DNA of 64,000 bases from Candidimonas humi (GCF_019166065.1 NZ_JAHTBN010000004.1:62001-126000); one strand, 5' to 3'; shown: positions 43,560 to 53,752, counted from the stretch's first letter. Translations and numbers: made by a program. The notes: generated by a model from the sequence alone, not told the origin.

Positions 43560-43931
43560 ATGAGTACCGCGACTGAAACCGTCGATCTGCAAGAAGCCCC
43601 TCCCTCGCCCATCGTCTTCACCGATGCGGCGGCTGCCAAGGTCAAGGATCTGCTGGCCGAGGAAGGCAACCCCGAATTGAAATTGCGCGTGTTCGTGCAG
43701 GGCGGCGGCTGCTCCGGCTTCCAGTATGGCTTCACGTTCGACGAAACCATCAACGACGACGACACCACTGTCGATAAGGGCGGGGTCCAGTTGCTCATCG
43801 ACCCCATGAGCTTCCAGTATCTGGTGGGCGCCGAGATCGACTACAAAGACGACCTGGAAGGCGCGCAGTTCGTGATCCGCAATCCCAATGCGGCGTCTAC
43901 CTGCGGCTGCGGTTCTTCGTTCTCGGCCTGA
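43560..43931 (+). CDS. erpA: Iron-sulfur cluster insertion protein ErpA
   Basis: A 123-residue A-type carrier protein. Three cluster-binding cysteines are present: one in [11 protein letters not shown] and two in TCGCGSSF at the end. ErpA delivers Fe-S clusters to apoproteins, including enzymes of isoprenoid synthesis. GGAG precedes the ATG by about 9 nt. The gene lies 66 bp after the coiled-coil protein gene and converges with anmK. Confidence 0.97.
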   Translation: MSTATETVDLQEAPPSPIVFTDAAAAKVKDLLAEEGNPELKLRVFVQGGGCSGFQYGFTFDETINDDDTTVDKGGVQLLIDPMSFQYLVGAEIDYKDDLEGAQFVIRNPNAASTCGCGSSFSA

Positions 43932-44018
43932 GCGCCGCCGATTCGGCCCGCCGGGCCCTGTAGCCCCGCGGCGCCTTCGGCGCCACCCTGATGCCCTGGG
44001 CCTTGCTGTCGGGGCCTG

Positions 44019-45125
44019 TCAGGCGGGATAACGGCAGCCCAGCACGCTGCGATGCCGGGCGCCCGTGACGGTCGGCAGTCCGGCCGGCTTGCGTAGTTCA
44101 TGGGCTTGCGCCAGCCATGCGAAGGCCAGGGCCTCTACCAGTTGCACGGGTACGTCCAGGCGCGTCGTCGGGTATACGGGCCGCCGCAGTTCCCTTTCCA
44201 GTTCGTGCATCAGCGCGCGGTTCAGCGCACCTCCTCCGCATACCAGCACTTCGCGAGTTTCCGGCGCATAGCGGTTTATCGCCTGCGCCACGGTATGCGC
44301 CGTAAGGCTTTGCAAGGTGGCCTGCACGTCGTTGTCGGCCAGCGCCTGGAAAGGCGCGAGCCGCCTGGCGAGCCAGGCATGGTTGAACAGGTCGCGTCCG
44401 GTGGATTTCGGCGGCGGCGCGTCGAACCAGGGCTCGCTGCGCAGCAGGGACTCGAGCAGGGCGGGGTCGGTGCGCCCGCTGGCGCCCCAGCGCCCGCCGG
44501 CGTCATAGTCCTTGCCGGTGCGTTCCTTGCTCCATAGATCCAGCAGCACATTGGCCGGCCCCGTGTCGAAGCCGCGCACGGGCCGGCCGGGATGCAGCAG
44601 CGTCACGTTGGCGATGCCTCCCAGGTTCAATACGGCGCGCGGTATCTCGGCGCTGCTGAACACGGCCTCGTGGAAAGCCGGGACCAGCGGCGCGCCCTGG
44701 CCTCCGGCCGCCACATCGCGGGAGCGGAAGTCGGCGATCACGTCGATGCCGGTCAATTCGGCCAGCAGCGCCGGCGCATTGATCTGCAGGCTGTAGCCCG
44801 CGGCCGGATCGTGCCTGACGGTCTGGCCGTGCGCGCCGATGGCGCGCACCCTGGCCGCCGTGACGCCGCTTTGCTTGAGCAGGTCCTGCACGGCGGCGGC
44901 ATACAGCCTGGCCAGTTGGTTGCCGGCGCTGGCGGCGCGCGCCAGCTCGTTGGGGCCGCTCAGGTTCAGCGCCAGGAATTCCTGGCGCAGGCGTTCGGGC
45001 ATGGGCAAGGACACATGCGCCCGGATCTGCGGCCGGGTGGCTTCCGCCAGATTGGCCAGCACTCCGTCCACGCCGTCGGTGCTGGTGCCCGACATCAATC
45101 CTATGTACAAGACTTCCTGGCTCAT
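44019..45125 (-). CDS. anmK: Anhydro-N-acetylmuramic acid kinase
   Basis: A 368-residue sugar kinase starting MSQEVLYIGLMSGTSTDG, whose LMSGTSTDGVDG is the family hallmark, with NLGGIANVTLL in the middle and VLVCGGGALNRAL near the end. It phosphorylates and opens 1,6-anhydroMurNAc during murein recycling. It lies 64 bp after the M23 endopeptidase gene on the same strand, so both cell-wall genes are probably co-transcribed. Confidence 0.96.
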   Translation of the reverse strand: MSQEVLYIGLMSGTSTDGVDGVLANLAEATRPQIRAHVSLPMPERLRQEFLALNLSGPNELARAASAGNQLARLYAAAVQDLLKQSGVTAARVRAIGAHGQTVRHDPAAGYSLQINAPALLAELTGIDVIADFRSRDVAAGGQGAPLVPAFHEAVFSSAEIPRAVLNLGGIANVTLLHPGRPVRGFDTGPANVLLDLWSKERTGKDYDAGGRWGASGRTDPALLESLLRSEPWFDAPPPKSTGRDLFNHAWLARRLAPFQALADNDVQATLQSLTAHTVAQAINRYAPETREVLVCGGGALNRALMHELERELRRPVYPTTRLDVPVQLVEALAFAWLAQAHELRKPAGLPTVTGARHRSVLGCRYPA

Positions 45126-45189
45126 GGCCGACTCCCTGTCCGGGGATTCATGGTTTGCGGCAGGCCGGGCATCGGCGGGCGCTCCGCGA

Positions 45190-46569
45190 TCAGCGGCTCG
45201 CCACCTGAATGTCGTGGCGCTGCAGTTCGGCCAGCATACGAATGTGCTGGCGGTAGGGCGCAACCTTGTGTTCGAAGGCCGCGAGCTGCGTCCCTTCCAG
45301 GCGGCGGGCGATGGGCAGCTTCACGGATAGCGGATCGACCGGATGGCCGTCGACGCGGAATTCATAATGCAGGTGCGGGCCGGTGGCCCAGCCGGTGGCG
45401 CCCACGTAGCCGATCAATTGGCCCTGCCTCACCTTGGCGCCGCGCTTCAGGCCCGCTGCAAAGCGGCTCTGATGGGCGTACAGCGTGGAATAGTGACGGT
45501 CGTGGCGGATGATGACGACATTGCCGTAGCCGTTCTGCCGCCCGATGAATTCGACCGTGCCGTCCGACGTGGAATGTATGGGCGTGCCCCTGGGGGCCGC
45601 GTAATCCACGCCCTGGTGGCTGGTCCATTTGCGGTGCAGCGGGTGCAGCCGCATGCCGAAAGTGGAGCTGATGCGCGTGAACTGCAGTGCGGTGCGCAGG
45701 AACGCGCCCTTGAGGCTGTGGCCGTCGAAATCGTAGTAGGCGCCGCTGCCGTCCTTGCCGTCGAACCACACGGCTTCGTGGGGATGGCCGCGGTTGATGA
45801 ACTGCAATGCCAGTATGCGGCCCGTCCCCACCTCGGTGCCGTCATGCGTATACGACTGGTAGACGACGCGGAACCGGTCGTCGGCGCGCAGATCCTGCAG
45901 GAAATCTATCTTGCTGCCCAGGATGTCGGTCATCTGCTGGGTAATGGCGTCGGGAATGCCGGCCTCGTCCGTGGCCGCGTACAGCGAGCTGTCGATGCTG
46001 CCTTCGGCCATGCGCACCTGGGGATGCGCTTCCTCGCTGGATTCCTGCGCCACGAAGCCGCTGCCGTCGGGTTCGACATCCAGCCACTTGGCGACATAGC
46101 GCCCGCCTTCGCGGACGCCCGGAGTGTGCTCGTAGCGCAGCCAGGCCAGGTGTCCGTCCCGGTCGACGGCCGCTACCATGCTGCGCCCGGGCATCAGCAT
46201 ATGGATGGAACGGGCGTTCTTGTCGTAGGTCAGGAACTTCTGCAGCCCCGGTTCCCGGACGCGCAGGCGCTGCAGCAATGCCGCCAGCGTGTCGCCGGCA
46301 CGGATCTGGGTCTGGTTGACGAACGGCTGGTCGAATTTGGCGGAGGGCGCCGGGAACGGTTCAGGCAGCGCGAGCGTCCGGCGCACTGCGTGCACCAGCG
46401 GCATTGCGGTGTCCGTATCGCCGGGCTTGACCACCGCCAGCGCGGCGGCGGCCACGAACAGCCCGAGCGTCAGGCACACGAAGCCATTACGGATGTACAG
46501 GAATCTGGAGTGGTGGGCGGAATGAGCCTCCGCCTTGGAGGGATGAAATAGCGTCCCTTTTTCGAACAT
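45190..46569 (-). CDS. M23 murein endopeptidase (MepM-like)
   Basis: A 459-residue envelope protein. An N-terminal anchor (GFVCLTLGLFVAAAALAVV, about residues 29-47) is followed by an OapA/LysM-like region and a C-terminal lysostaphin-type peptidase domain. The zinc ligands are seen in HQGVDYAAPRGTP (H and D) and GPHLHYEFRVDG (HxH). It should cleave peptide crosslinks in periplasmic murein. The gene is divergent from tyrS and upstream of anmK. Confidence 0.92.
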   Translation of the reverse strand: MFEKGTLFHPSKAEAHSAHHSRFLYIRNGFVCLTLGLFVAAAALAVVKPGDTDTAMPLVHAVRRTLALPEPFPAPSAKFDQPFVNQTQIRAGDTLAALLQRLRVREPGLQKFLTYDKNARSIHMLMPGRSMVAAVDRDGHLAWLRYEHTPGVREGGRYVAKWLDVEPDGSGFVAQESSEEAHPQVRMAEGSIDSSLYAATDEAGIPDAITQQMTDILGSKIDFLQDLRADDRFRVVYQSYTHDGTEVGTGRILALQFINRGHPHEAVWFDGKDGSGAYYDFDGHSLKGAFLRTALQFTRISSTFGMRLHPLHRKWTSHQGVDYAAPRGTPIHSTSDGTVEFIGRQNGYGNVVIIRHDRHYSTLYAHQSRFAAGLKRGAKVRQGQLIGYVGATGWATGPHLHYEFRVDGHPVDPLSVKLPIARRLEGTQLAAFEHKVAPYRQHIRMLAELQRHDIQVASR

Positions 46570-46789
46570 AAAGCAAAACCTGGATCGTGGGGGGTGGAAA
46601 CTTGCGCCCCGGGGTTTCCCCGAGAGCAGGCGCCTGTCTGCGGCCTGGCAGCAAGCGCTCTGATAATATCCTGCCTGGGGCCGCGGTACGCGGCAAACCC
46701 GCTGTGCAGTGATTTCATTAGCACGCTATCCTAACGTAATATGCTTGAAATTTCGAGCATTTTTTTCCAATTCCTGCTTACGGTTCCTC

Positions 46790-48016
46790 ATGTCGTCCCC
46801 CGAATCCCCGCTCACCCCGGAAGTCCAAGCCGATCTGCGCATCGCCAAAAGAGGCTGCGACGAATTGCTGGTCGAATCCGAATTCGTCCGCAAGCTGGCT
46901 CGCAGCCGCGCTACCGGCGTGCCCCTGCGCATCAAGCTGGGCCTGGATCCGACGGCGCCCGACATACACCTGGGCCACACGGTGGTGCTCAACAAGATGC
47001 GCCAGTTGCAGGACCTCGGCCATACCGTCATCTTCCTCATTGGCGACTTCACGTCCATGATTGGCGATCCCAGCGGGCGCAACGCTACGCGTCCGCCGCT
47101 GACGGCCGAGCAGATCAAGGAAAACGCCAAGACCTATTACGCCCAGGCCAGCCTGGTGCTGGACCCGGCGCGCACCGAGATCCGCTACAACTCCGAATGG
47201 AGCGACCCGCTGGGCGCGCGTGGCCTGATCCAACTGGCCTCGCGCTACACCGTGGCGCGCATGATGGAACGCGAAGACTTCACGCGCCGCTACAAGGGCG
47301 GCATACCGATATCCGTGCACGAATTCCTGTATCCGCTGATGCAGGGCTACGATTCGGTCGCGCTCAAGGCCGACCTCGAACTGGGCGGCACCGACCAGAA
47401 GTTCAACCTGCTGGTAGGGCGCGAACTGCAAAAGGAATACGGCCAGGAACCGCAGTGCGTGCTGACCATGCCGCTGCTCGAGGGCACCGACGGCGTGGAC
47501 AAGATGTCCAAGTCCAAGGGCAACTACATAGGCATTTCCGAGAGCCCCGCATCCATGTTCGGCAAGCTCATGTCGATTTCGGACACGCTGATGTGGCGCT
47601 ACTACGAACTGCTGTCGTTCCGTTCGATGGACGAAATCGCGTTGTTACAAAAGCAGGTGAAAGAAGGCCGCAATCCGCGCGATACTAAAGTCATGCTGGC
47701 GCTGGAAATCGTCGCCCGCTTCCACACGCAGCAGGCGGCGCAGGGCGCGCTGGCCGATTTCGAGGCGCGTTTCCGCGACGGCGCCATCCCCGACGACATG
47801 CCCGAGGTCCAGCTCGGGGCCGCGCCCCTGGGCATACTCAAGGTGCTGCGCGAAGCCGGGCTGGTGGCTTCGGGCGCCGAGGCGCAGCGCAACGTCGAGC
47901 AAGGCGGCGTGCGCGTGGACGGTGACCGCATCGAGGACAAGGCGCTTATGCTGCCCGCCGGCACCTATGTGGTGCAGGTCGGCAAGCGCAAGTTCGCCAG
48001 GGTCACATTGGCGTGA
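46790..48016 (+). CDS. tyrS: Tyrosyl-tRNA synthetase
   Basis: A 408-residue class I synthetase starting [13 protein letters not shown]. The HIGH-like motif is PDIHLGHT and the KMSKS loop is [10 protein letters not shown]-terminal S4 RNA-binding domain ([16 protein letters not shown]) is present. The long frame opening at 46709 is not supported. The sequence is of the shorter, HxGH-type TyrRS found in many proteobacteria. Confidence 0.96.
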   Translation: MSSPESPLTPEVQADLRIAKRGCDELLVESEFVRKLARSRATGVPLRIKLGLDPTAPDIHLGHTVVLNKMRQLQDLGHTVIFLIGDFTSMIGDPSGRNATRPPLTAEQIKENAKTYYAQASLVLDPARTEIRYNSEWSDPLGARGLIQLASRYTVARMMEREDFTRRYKGGIPISVHEFLYPLMQGYDSVALKADLELGGTDQKFNLLVGRELQKEYGQEPQCVLTMPLLEGTDGVDKMSKSKGNYIGISESPASMFGKLMSISDTLMWRYYELLSFRSMDEIALLQKQVKEGRNPRDTKVMLALEIVARFHTQQAAQGALADFEARFRDGAIPDDMPEVQLGAAPLGILKVLREAGLVASGAEAQRNVEQGGVRVDGDRIEDKALMLPAGTYVVQVGKRKFARVTLA

Positions 48017-48060
48017 ACAGGCCTTATTGATTCTGATTCGATCATCTCAGGAGGGAATCC

Positions 48061-48699
48061 ATGAAGCTCAATAGTGCATCGTTTTCCGACCAGCAGAGCA
48101 TCCCGCAGAGGTATGCCTTCGGCAAGATCGACGAGGCATCCCACGTAGCCCTGTCCGATAATCTCAATCCGCACCTGGCGTGGTCCGAACCGCCCGCCGC
48201 GGTGCAGTCGTACGTGCTGATATGCCATGACCCCGATGTGCCCACCAAGCCCGACGACGTCAACCAGGAAGGGCGCGAGGTGCCGGCCGACCTGCCGCGC
48301 GCCGATTTCTACCATTGGGTCATAACCGACCTGCCGCCATCGGTCACGGAAATCGCCGAAGGCGCCTATTCCAACGGCATTACCCCGCGCGGCAAGGGCG
48401 GCGCCGTCGCGCCCAATGGCGCGCGCCAAGGCATCAACGACTACACCTCGTGGTTCGCCGCCGATCGCGACATGAGCGGCGACTACTTCGGCTACGACGG
48501 CCCGTGCCCGCCCTGGAACGACGCCCTGGTGCACCACTACGTGTTCACCGTGTATGCGCTGGACGTCGCCAGCCTGGGCCTGGAAGGCAGCTTCAGCGGC
48601 GGCCAGGCGCTCAAGGCGATGCAGGGCCACGTGCTGGCGCAGGCCACGCTTACCGGCACCTATACGCTGAACCCGCGCCTGGCCGGCGCCGCCAAATAG
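48061..48699 (+). CDS. YbhB/YbcL family Raf kinase inhibitor-like protein
   Basis: A 212-residue phosphatidylethanolamine-binding-like protein without signal peptide. Family marks are NPHLAWSEPPA, VLICHDPDVP, FYHWVITDLP and the late HHYVFTVYALD. It is longer than E. coli YbhB (158 residues) because of inserted loops. AGGAGG sits 6 nt before the ATG. Function in bacteria is poorly defined. It lies 44 bp downstream of tyrS and may share its transcript. Confidence 0.9.
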   Translation: MKLNSASFSDQQSIPQRYAFGKIDEASHVALSDNLNPHLAWSEPPAAVQSYVLICHDPDVPTKPDDVNQEGREVPADLPRADFYHWVITDLPPSVTEIAEGAYSNGITPRGKGGAVAPNGARQGINDYTSWFAADRDMSGDYFGYDGPCPPWNDALVHHYVFTVYALDVASLGLEGSFSGGQALKAMQGHVLAQATLTGTYTLNPRLAGAAK

Positions 48700-49053
48700 T
48701 CCTGCGTGTTTCGTATCGGCCCGCCCCGGGCTGTTCGGGGCTGGGCCGGGGCGGCCCCGCGCGCTTGCGGGGCTATTGCGCAAGGTTTGCCGCCCGGCAC
48801 GGCTCTGCAGGATGGGCCCTGGCCGGGATGGGCCGTAACCACGACGGGCTCGGGAGCGGCGGGCGTATCCAGGCCCGGCCCTTTATATGAATTTTCCGCA
48901 AATTGGCATGAAACCATTGCCATTTGGCCGAAGTTACGGGTCAGAAAGCTCGCATTTATAGAGATTTCAGTGCGCTTGCCTGGGGCTCGGCCATGGATCG
49001 CGCTAAAATTCCCTCCTTTGCTTCCCGCCATACCCGCCAATCTAGGATGCCAA
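48700..49053. other. Upstream region of glyA
   Basis: A 354-bp gap. The first half is very GC-rich with several overlapping inverted GC blocks that may end the upstream transcript. The second half turns AT-rich from 48885. It holds TGGCA-N9-TGCCA at 48904-48922, a possible regulator site, and TAAAAT at 49004-49009 as a possible -10. No riboswitch is recognised. Confidence 0.35.
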
Positions 49054-50298
49054 ATGTTTGACCGCTCACTTACCCTCGATAAAGTCGATCCCGACGTCTG
49101 GGCCGCGATCCAGAAAGAAAACGTCCGCCAGGAACAGCACATCGAGCTGATCGCCTCGGAAAACTACACCAGCCCGGCCGTGATGCAGGCGCAGGGTTCG
49201 CAGTTGACCAATAAATATGCCGAAGGCTATCCCGGCAAGCGCTATTACGGCGGCTGCGAATACGTGGACATCGTCGAGCAACTGGCCATCGATCGCCTCA
49301 AGCAATTGTTCGGCGCCGAAGCCGCCAACGTACAGCCCAATTCGGGCTCGCAGGCCAACCAGGGCGTGTACATGGCGGTGCTCAAGCCGGGCGACACGGT
49401 GCTGGGCATGAGCCTGGCCGAGGGCGGTCACCTCACGCACGGTTCTCCGGTCAATGCCTCGGGCAAGCTGTACCACTTCCTGTCCTACGGCCTGAACGCC
49501 AAGGAAGAGCTCGACTACGACCAGCTCGAGCAGTTGGCCAAGGAACACAAGCCCAAGCTGATCGTGGGCGGGGCCTCGGCCTACGCGCTGCGCATCGACT
49601 TCGAGCGCATGGCGCGCATCGCCCACGACAACGGGGCGCTGCTGATGGTCGACATCGCGCACTATGCGGGCCTGGTGGCCGGCGGCGTGTATCCCAACCC
49701 CGTGCCGCATGCCGATTTCGTCACCTCCACCACACACAAGTCGCTGCGCGGGCCGCGCGGCGGCGTCATCATGATGAAGGCCGAATTCGAGAAGGCGGTG
49801 AATTCCGCGATTTTCCCCGGCATCCAGGGCGGTCCGCTGATGCATGTCATCGCCGGCAAGGCCGTGGCCTTCAAAGAAGCGCTGGCGCCGGAATTCAAGG
49901 AATATGCGGCCCAGGTGGCCAAGAACGCCGACGTGCTGGCGCGCACCCTGGTCAAGCGCGGGCTGCGTATCGTCTCGGGCCGCACCGAAAGCCACGTGAT
50001 GCTAGTGGACCTGCGCGCCAAGGGCATTACCGGCAAGGAAGCCGAGGCGGTGCTGGGCCAGGCCCACATCACGGTCAACAAGAACGCTATCCCCAACGAC
50101 CCCGAAAAGCCTTTCGTGACCAGCGGCATACGCCTGGGCACGCCCGCCATGACCACGCGCGGCTTCAAGGAAGCCGAGGCCGAGCTCACCGGCAACCTGA
50201 TCGCCGATGTGCTGGACAAGCCTCACGACGAGGCGTCGATCGCCGCGGTGCGTGCCCGCGTGCACGAGCTGACTTCGCGTCTGCCCGTCTATCGCTGA
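49054..50298 (+). CDS. glyA: Serine hydroxymethyltransferase
   Basis: A 414-residue PLP enzyme starting [16 protein letters not shown]. The [14 protein letters not shown] segment, [10 protein letters not shown] and the PLP lysine in [14 protein letters not shown] identify it. It interconverts serine and glycine while charging tetrahydrofolate. AGGA precedes the start by 8 nt. It is the first gene of the group glyA-nrdR-ribD-ribE; long open frame upstream of 49054 is not coding. Confidence 0.98.
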   Translation: MFDRSLTLDKVDPDVWAAIQKENVRQEQHIELIASENYTSPAVMQAQGSQLTNKYAEGYPGKRYYGGCEYVDIVEQLAIDRLKQLFGAEAANVQPNSGSQANQGVYMAVLKPGDTVLGMSLAEGGHLTHGSPVNASGKLYHFLSYGLNAKEELDYDQLEQLAKEHKPKLIVGGASAYALRIDFERMARIAHDNGALLMVDIAHYAGLVAGGVYPNPVPHADFVTSTTHKSLRGPRGGVIMMKAEFEKAVNSAIFPGIQGGPLMHVIAGKAVAFKEALAPEFKEYAAQVAKNADVLARTLVKRGLRIVSGRTESHVMLVDLRAKGITGKEAEAVLGQAHITVNKNAIPNDPEKPFVTSGIRLGTPAMTTRGFKEAEAELTGNLIADVLDKPHDEASIAAVRARVHELTSRLPVYR

Positions 50299-50305
50299 TG
50301 CCCTG

Positions 50306-50333
50306 AATGGTATATCTTTCGCGATATACCATT
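50306..50333. repeat. Perfect AT-rich palindrome between glyA and nrdR
   Basis: AATGGTATATC and GATATACCATT form a perfect 11-bp inverted repeat with a 6-nt spacer (TTTCGC), 7 bp after the glyA stop. It does not match the NrdR box. It could be an operator for nrdR-ribDE or an RNA hairpin. Confidence 0.8.
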
Positions 50334-50343
50334 GAATACAGGA

Positions 50344-50366
50344 CAGGCCCGGCATGCCCGGGCCTG
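50344..50366. repeat. GC hairpin just upstream of the nrdR start
   Basis: CAGGCCCGG and CCGGGCCTG form a 9-bp stem with a CATGC loop, ending 8 bp before the nrdR ATG. It occupies the place where a ribosome-binding site is expected and none is visible, so it may restrict nrdR translation or act as a weak terminator after glyA. Confidence 0.65.
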
Positions 50367-50374
50367 GTTGCACC

Positions 50375-50836
50375 ATGAAATGCCCGTTCTGCGGTAGCCC
50401 CGATACGCAGGTCATCGACTCGCGAGTCTCGGAAGAAGGCGACACCATACGCCGGCGCCGGCGCTGCAGCGCCTGTGACCGGCGCTTTACGACCTATGAA
50501 CGCGCCGAGCTGGTGATGCCGGCCGTCGTCAAGCGCAACGGCACGCGCAGCGAGTTCGATGGCGAGAAGCTGCGCGACAGCCTGCGCCTGGCGCTGCGCA
50601 AGCGTCCCATCAGCACCGATGCCGTCGACGCCGCCGTCGCCCGCATCGAAGAAAGCATCCTGACCAGCGGCCGGCGCGAGATCAGCTCCAGGCATATCGG
50701 CGAACTGGTCATGGCCGAACTCAAGAAACTGGACCAGGTCGCCTACGTGCGTTTCGCCTCAGTCTACAAAAGCTTCGAAGACATAGGCGAATTCGTCAAG
50801 GCCATCGACGAAATGAAGGTGCCGGGCAAGCCATGA
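50375..50836 (+). CDS. nrdR: Transcriptional repressor NrdR
   Basis: A 153-residue protein with the N-terminal zinc ribbon (Cys3-Cys6 in MKCPFC and Cys31-Cys34 in CSACDRRF) and an ATP-cone (about residues 49-139). It senses ATP/dATP and represses ribonucleotide reductase genes. The two NrdR boxes before nrdA in this window are its obvious targets. It overlaps ribD by 4 bp, the standard nrdR-ribD arrangement of proteobacteria. Confidence 0.97.
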   Translation: MKCPFCGSPDTQVIDSRVSEEGDTIRRRRRCSACDRRFTTYERAELVMPAVVKRNGTRSEFDGEKLRDSLRLALRKRPISTDAVDAAVARIEESILTSGRREISSRHIGELVMAELKKLDQVAYVRFASVYKSFEDIGEFVKAIDEMKVPGKP

Positions 50837-52026
50837 GCGCCGGGCCCGACAACACTGCCGCAAGCGACGACGCGCACTGGATGCGCCGGGCTCTGGCCCT
50901 GGCCGAAGGCGTGTTGTACCTGACGGCGCCCAATCCCCGTGTCGGCTGCGTCATCGTGCGCGATGGGCAAGTGCTGGGCGAGGGCGCCACCCAGGCCGTG
51001 GGCGGCCCGCACGCCGAGATCATGGCGCTGCGCGACATGCAGGCGCGGGGGCACGCTGCCGCCGGCGCCACCATTTACGTCACGCTCGAGCCCTGCAGCC
51101 ACCACGGGCGCACGCCGCCCTGCGTCGATGCACTGATCGCCGCGCGTCCGGCTCGGGTGGTGGTGGCCATGTCCGACCCCAACCCGCTGGTCGGTGGCCA
51201 GGGGCTGGCCCGCCTGCGGGCGGCCGGCATCCCGGTCACCGCTTCGGTGTGCGCCGAAGAGGCCCTGGCCCTGAATCCTGGTTTCGTCGCGCGCATGACG
51301 CGCCGCACGCCCTGGCTGTGGCTCAAGCTGGCCGCGTCCATGGACGGCCGCAGCGCCCTGCACAATGGCGCCTCGCAATGGATTACCGGCCCCGCGGCGC
51401 GCGCCGACGGCCATCACTGGCGGGCCCGCAGTTGCGTGGTCTTGACCGGCTCGGGCACCGTGCGCCTCGACAATCCGCAGATGAACGTGCGCCACGTGCA
51501 GACCCCGCGCCAGCCCATACGCGCCATCGTCGACACGCGCCTGGAGACCTCCGAGGACGCCCGCATCCTCGACGGCGGACCCGTCTGGATATTCACTTGC
51601 ACTGAAGATGCGGCCAAGGCCCGGCGGCTGGAAGCCCGCAACGCCCGCGTCATCCCGATGCCCTCGGCTCCCAGCCGGCCCGACGCGCCCAACGGCAGCC
51701 TGCGCGTCGACCTGGCGGCCATGTTGCGCTGGATGGGTGAACACGACATCAACGAGGTCCATGCCGAGCCCGGCTCCAAGCTCAGCGGCGCGCTGCTGCA
51801 ATCGGGCTGCGTCGATGAACTATTGCTGTACATGGCGCCGCTGCTGCTGGGCGACGCCCAGCCCATGGCGCGCCTGCCCGCCCTGCAAAGCCTGGACCAG
51901 GCCCGCCGCTTCGAATTTTTCGAAACTGTGCCCCTGGCGCCCGACCTGCGCATCCGCGCGCGCGTGGCGCAGAATTGGCGCGAACTGCTGCGTTGCGTAC
52001 GGGCTCCCGGCGATGCCGGCGCTTAG
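50833..52026 (+). CDS. ribD: Bifunctional riboflavin-specific deaminase/reductase RibD
   Basis: A 397-residue two-domain enzyme. The N-terminal deaminase has the zinc motifs [10 protein letters not shown] and [11 protein letters not shown]; the C-terminal reductase (from about residue 155) has [10 protein letters not shown] and [11 protein letters not shown]. It carries out the second and third steps of riboflavin synthesis. The start overlaps the nrdR stop (ATGA). Confidence 0.97.
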   Translation: MSAGPDNTAASDDAHWMRRALALAEGVLYLTAPNPRVGCVIVRDGQVLGEGATQAVGGPHAEIMALRDMQARGHAAAGATIYVTLEPCSHHGRTPPCVDALIAARPARVVVAMSDPNPLVGGQGLARLRAAGIPVTASVCAEEALALNPGFVARMTRRTPWLWLKLAASMDGRSALHNGASQWITGPAARADGHHWRARSCVVLTGSGTVRLDNPQMNVRHVQTPRQPIRAIVDTRLETSEDARILDGGPVWIFTCTEDAAKARRLEARNARVIPMPSAPSRPDAPNGSLRVDLAAMLRWMGEHDINEVHAEPGSKLSGALLQSGCVDELLLYMAPLLLGDAQPMARLPALQSLDQARRFEFFETVPLAPDLRIRARVAQNWRELLRCVRAPGDAGA

Positions 52027-52126
52027 GCTTGGAGGCGCCGCCCGGCGCCTTCATGTCCCCATGCTCGGTCGCGCGCAGGATCCCGGAAACGGCGCAAGGC
52101 CGTGGCCCGCGCGGGCTGCGGCCTTG

Positions 52127-52172
52127 CTGCAGCAATGCTCTACGAGGGCCGCGGCGTTACTGTAGCAATGCT
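52127..52172. repeat. Direct repeat in the ribD-ribE gap
   Basis: CTGCAGCAATGCT (52127-52139) recurs as CTGTAGCAATGCT (52160-52172), 12 of 13 identical, 33 bp apart. The second copy runs into the AT-rich TATATTTTG. Role unknown; it may mark a control region for ribE. Confidence 0.6.
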
Positions 52173-52217
52173 ATATTTTGCGCTGGATCGCGGGTTTTCA
52201 CAGGCCATGAATTTCTC

Positions 52218-52250
52218 GCCGAGGCACAGGGCTCGAACCCTGGCCTTGGC
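52218..52250. repeat. Hairpin upstream of ribE
   Basis: GCCGAGG and CCTTGGC pair with one G-T wobble, enclosing AGGG-CTCGAA-CCCT. The T-arm-like GGTTCGAG on the opposite strand is fortuitous: no complete tRNA can be built. No FMN riboswitch consensus is recognised in this gap. Confidence 0.45.
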
Positions 52251-52286
52251 GGCGCGCGGCGTTTCCGGCCGCATAGGATGACGAAC

Positions 52287-52913
52287 ATGTTTACAGGTAT
52301 CGTGGCCGCCACCGGCCTTATCGAAAAGGTCGAACCGCTGCGCGCGGGCAGGGCGGACGCCGGCGTGCGCCTGCGCATCCGCTCCCCCGAACTGCCCCTG
52401 GATCATACGCGGCTGGGGGATTCGATCGCCATCCAGGGCGCCTGCATGACCGTGGTCGACCTGCGCGAAGACGGCTTCGAGGTCGATGTATCGCGTGAAA
52501 GCCTGAACCGCACCGTGGGCCTGGACGCGCCCGGCGAAGTCAATCTGGAACATGCCCTGAAATTGGGCGACGCCCTGGGCGGCCACCTGGTGTCCGGCCA
52601 TGTCGACGGCCTGGGTGTCGTCACGCATTTCAGCCCCGTGGGCGAATCCTGGGACCTGCGCATCGACGTGCCCGCCGAACTCGCCAAGTACCTGGCCTAC
52701 AAGGGCTCGATCACCATCAACGGCGTGAGCCTGACCGTGAACCAGGTCCACGATCACGCCCGGGGCTGCGAAATCCGCATCAACCTGATCCCGCACACAG
52801 TGCAGGTCACCACTCTCAAGCATTTGAAGACCGGCAGCGCCGTCAACCTGGAAATCGACATGATCGCGCGCTATGTAGAGCGGATGATGGCGACGACGGC
52901 CATTCCGGCCTGA
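52287..52913 (+). CDS. ribE: Riboflavin synthase alpha subunit
   Basis: A 208-residue protein starting MFTGIVAATGLI, the invariant N-terminus; an in-frame ATG three codons earlier (52278) is less well placed relative to the AGGA at 52275-52278. Two repeated lumazine-binding domains are visible, with GHLVSGHVDGLG and LTVNQV typical. It makes riboflavin from two lumazines. The gap from ribD is 260 bp, with repeats and a hairpin. Confidence 0.97.
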   Translation: MFTGIVAATGLIEKVEPLRAGRADAGVRLRIRSPELPLDHTRLGDSIAIQGACMTVVDLREDGFEVDVSRESLNRTVGLDAPGEVNLEHALKLGDALGGHLVSGHVDGLGVVTHFSPVGESWDLRIDVPAELAKYLAYKGSITINGVSLTVNQVHDHARGCEIRINLIPHTVQVTTLKHLKTGSAVNLEIDMIARYVERMMATTAIPA

Positions 52914-53116
52914 GTGTGCGCTTTCCGGGCCAGCTATCGGAAGAGGCGGGTCGCGGGTTGTTGCTGGCAGTAATGCCCGGGACCGCAGCAGAGCATTGCG
53001 GCGTTCCAGGGCGGCCTATCGGGTATCGGTCCGGGCAGGGCAGCGGCCGGCGGACAGGGGACGGATTCTGTTAGAATAGCGGACTTCGCGCGTTTTCCGA
53101 GAAAATGCGCAGGCAA

Positions 53117-53207
53117 GGACAGGTGGCCGAGTGGTTGAAGGCGCACGCCTGGAAAGCGTGTATACGTGAATAGCGTATCGGGGGTTCGAATCCCCCCTTG
53201 TCCGCCA
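53117..53207 (+). tRNA. serT: tRNA-Ser (GGA)
   Basis: A 91-nt class II tRNA with encoded CCA. The acceptor GGACAGG pairs with CTTGTCC (one G-T), the D-arm has GGCCGAGTGG, the anticodon GGA (53151-53153) sits in the loop CTGGAAA, a long variable arm (GTATACGTGAATAGCGTAT) follows, and the T-arm is GGGGGTTCGAATCCCCC. G is the discriminator base. TTAGAATAGC about 40 bp upstream holds a likely -10 (TAGAAT, 53072-53077). The symbol follows general usage and is not certain. Confidence 0.96.
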
Positions 53208-53440
53208 TGCATTCCATTGTCGTCGAACGACAACGAGCCAGGCCCGCCCCAGACCGTGCAAGCACGGGATTGCGGCGGGCTTTGTCTTTGCTGCGGCCGG
53301 TCCGGCTGCGGCTCGAGGCTGCCATATCGAGCCCGGCATGGGTATGCCGTCGGTAAGCGCCGATAAAGCTCATAATGCCCATAATGCGCAATGACGGCCG
53401 CCGTACTGGCCTTGCGGGCGCATCGAAGGGAACAAAGACG

Positions 53441-53752
53441 ATGATCGGACAGCATGAAATGGATGGCGCGGCCTTGCGGCACGGCGAATACAAGATTCCC
53501 GGCGGCAAGCTGGTCGTGGTCGACCTGCGTGTCGAACAGGGCCGGCTGCGGGACGTGCAATTGTCGGGCGATTTTTTCCTCGAGCCTCCCGAGGCGCTGG
53601 ACGCCATTAACGCGGCCTTGATAGGTTTGGCCTGCGACGCGAGCGCGGCGGCGCTGCAGGCCGCGGTGCAGGCGGCGCTGGGGCCCGATGTCATGATGTA
53701 CGGCATCACGATCGAGGGCGTTGCCGTGGTCGTGCAAAGGGCGCTGGCATGA
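53441..53752 (+). CDS. Lipoate-protein ligase accessory domain protein (LplB-like)
   Basis: A 103-residue protein from the ATG at 53441. EYKIPGGKLVVVDLRVEQGRLRDVQLSGDFF has the pattern of the lipoate ligase C-terminal (accessory) domain, here as a separate protein. In Thermoplasma such a small LplB must join LplA for lipoate activation. It overlaps lplA by 4 bp, making a bipartite ligase very likely. The frame opens at 53375 but the ATG at 53441 fits the domain. Confidence 0.85.
   Translation: MIGQHEMDGAALRHGEYKIPGGKLVVVDLRVEQGRLRDVQLSGDFFLEPPEALDAINAALIGLACDASAAALQAAVQAALGPDVMMYGITIEGVAVVVQRALA

Noticed and set aside
52218-52250. tRNA-like T-arm (GGTTCGAG) on the minus strand upstream of ribE
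   Set aside because: No anticodon arm, D-arm or acceptor stem can be built around it; it is part of a simple hairpin.
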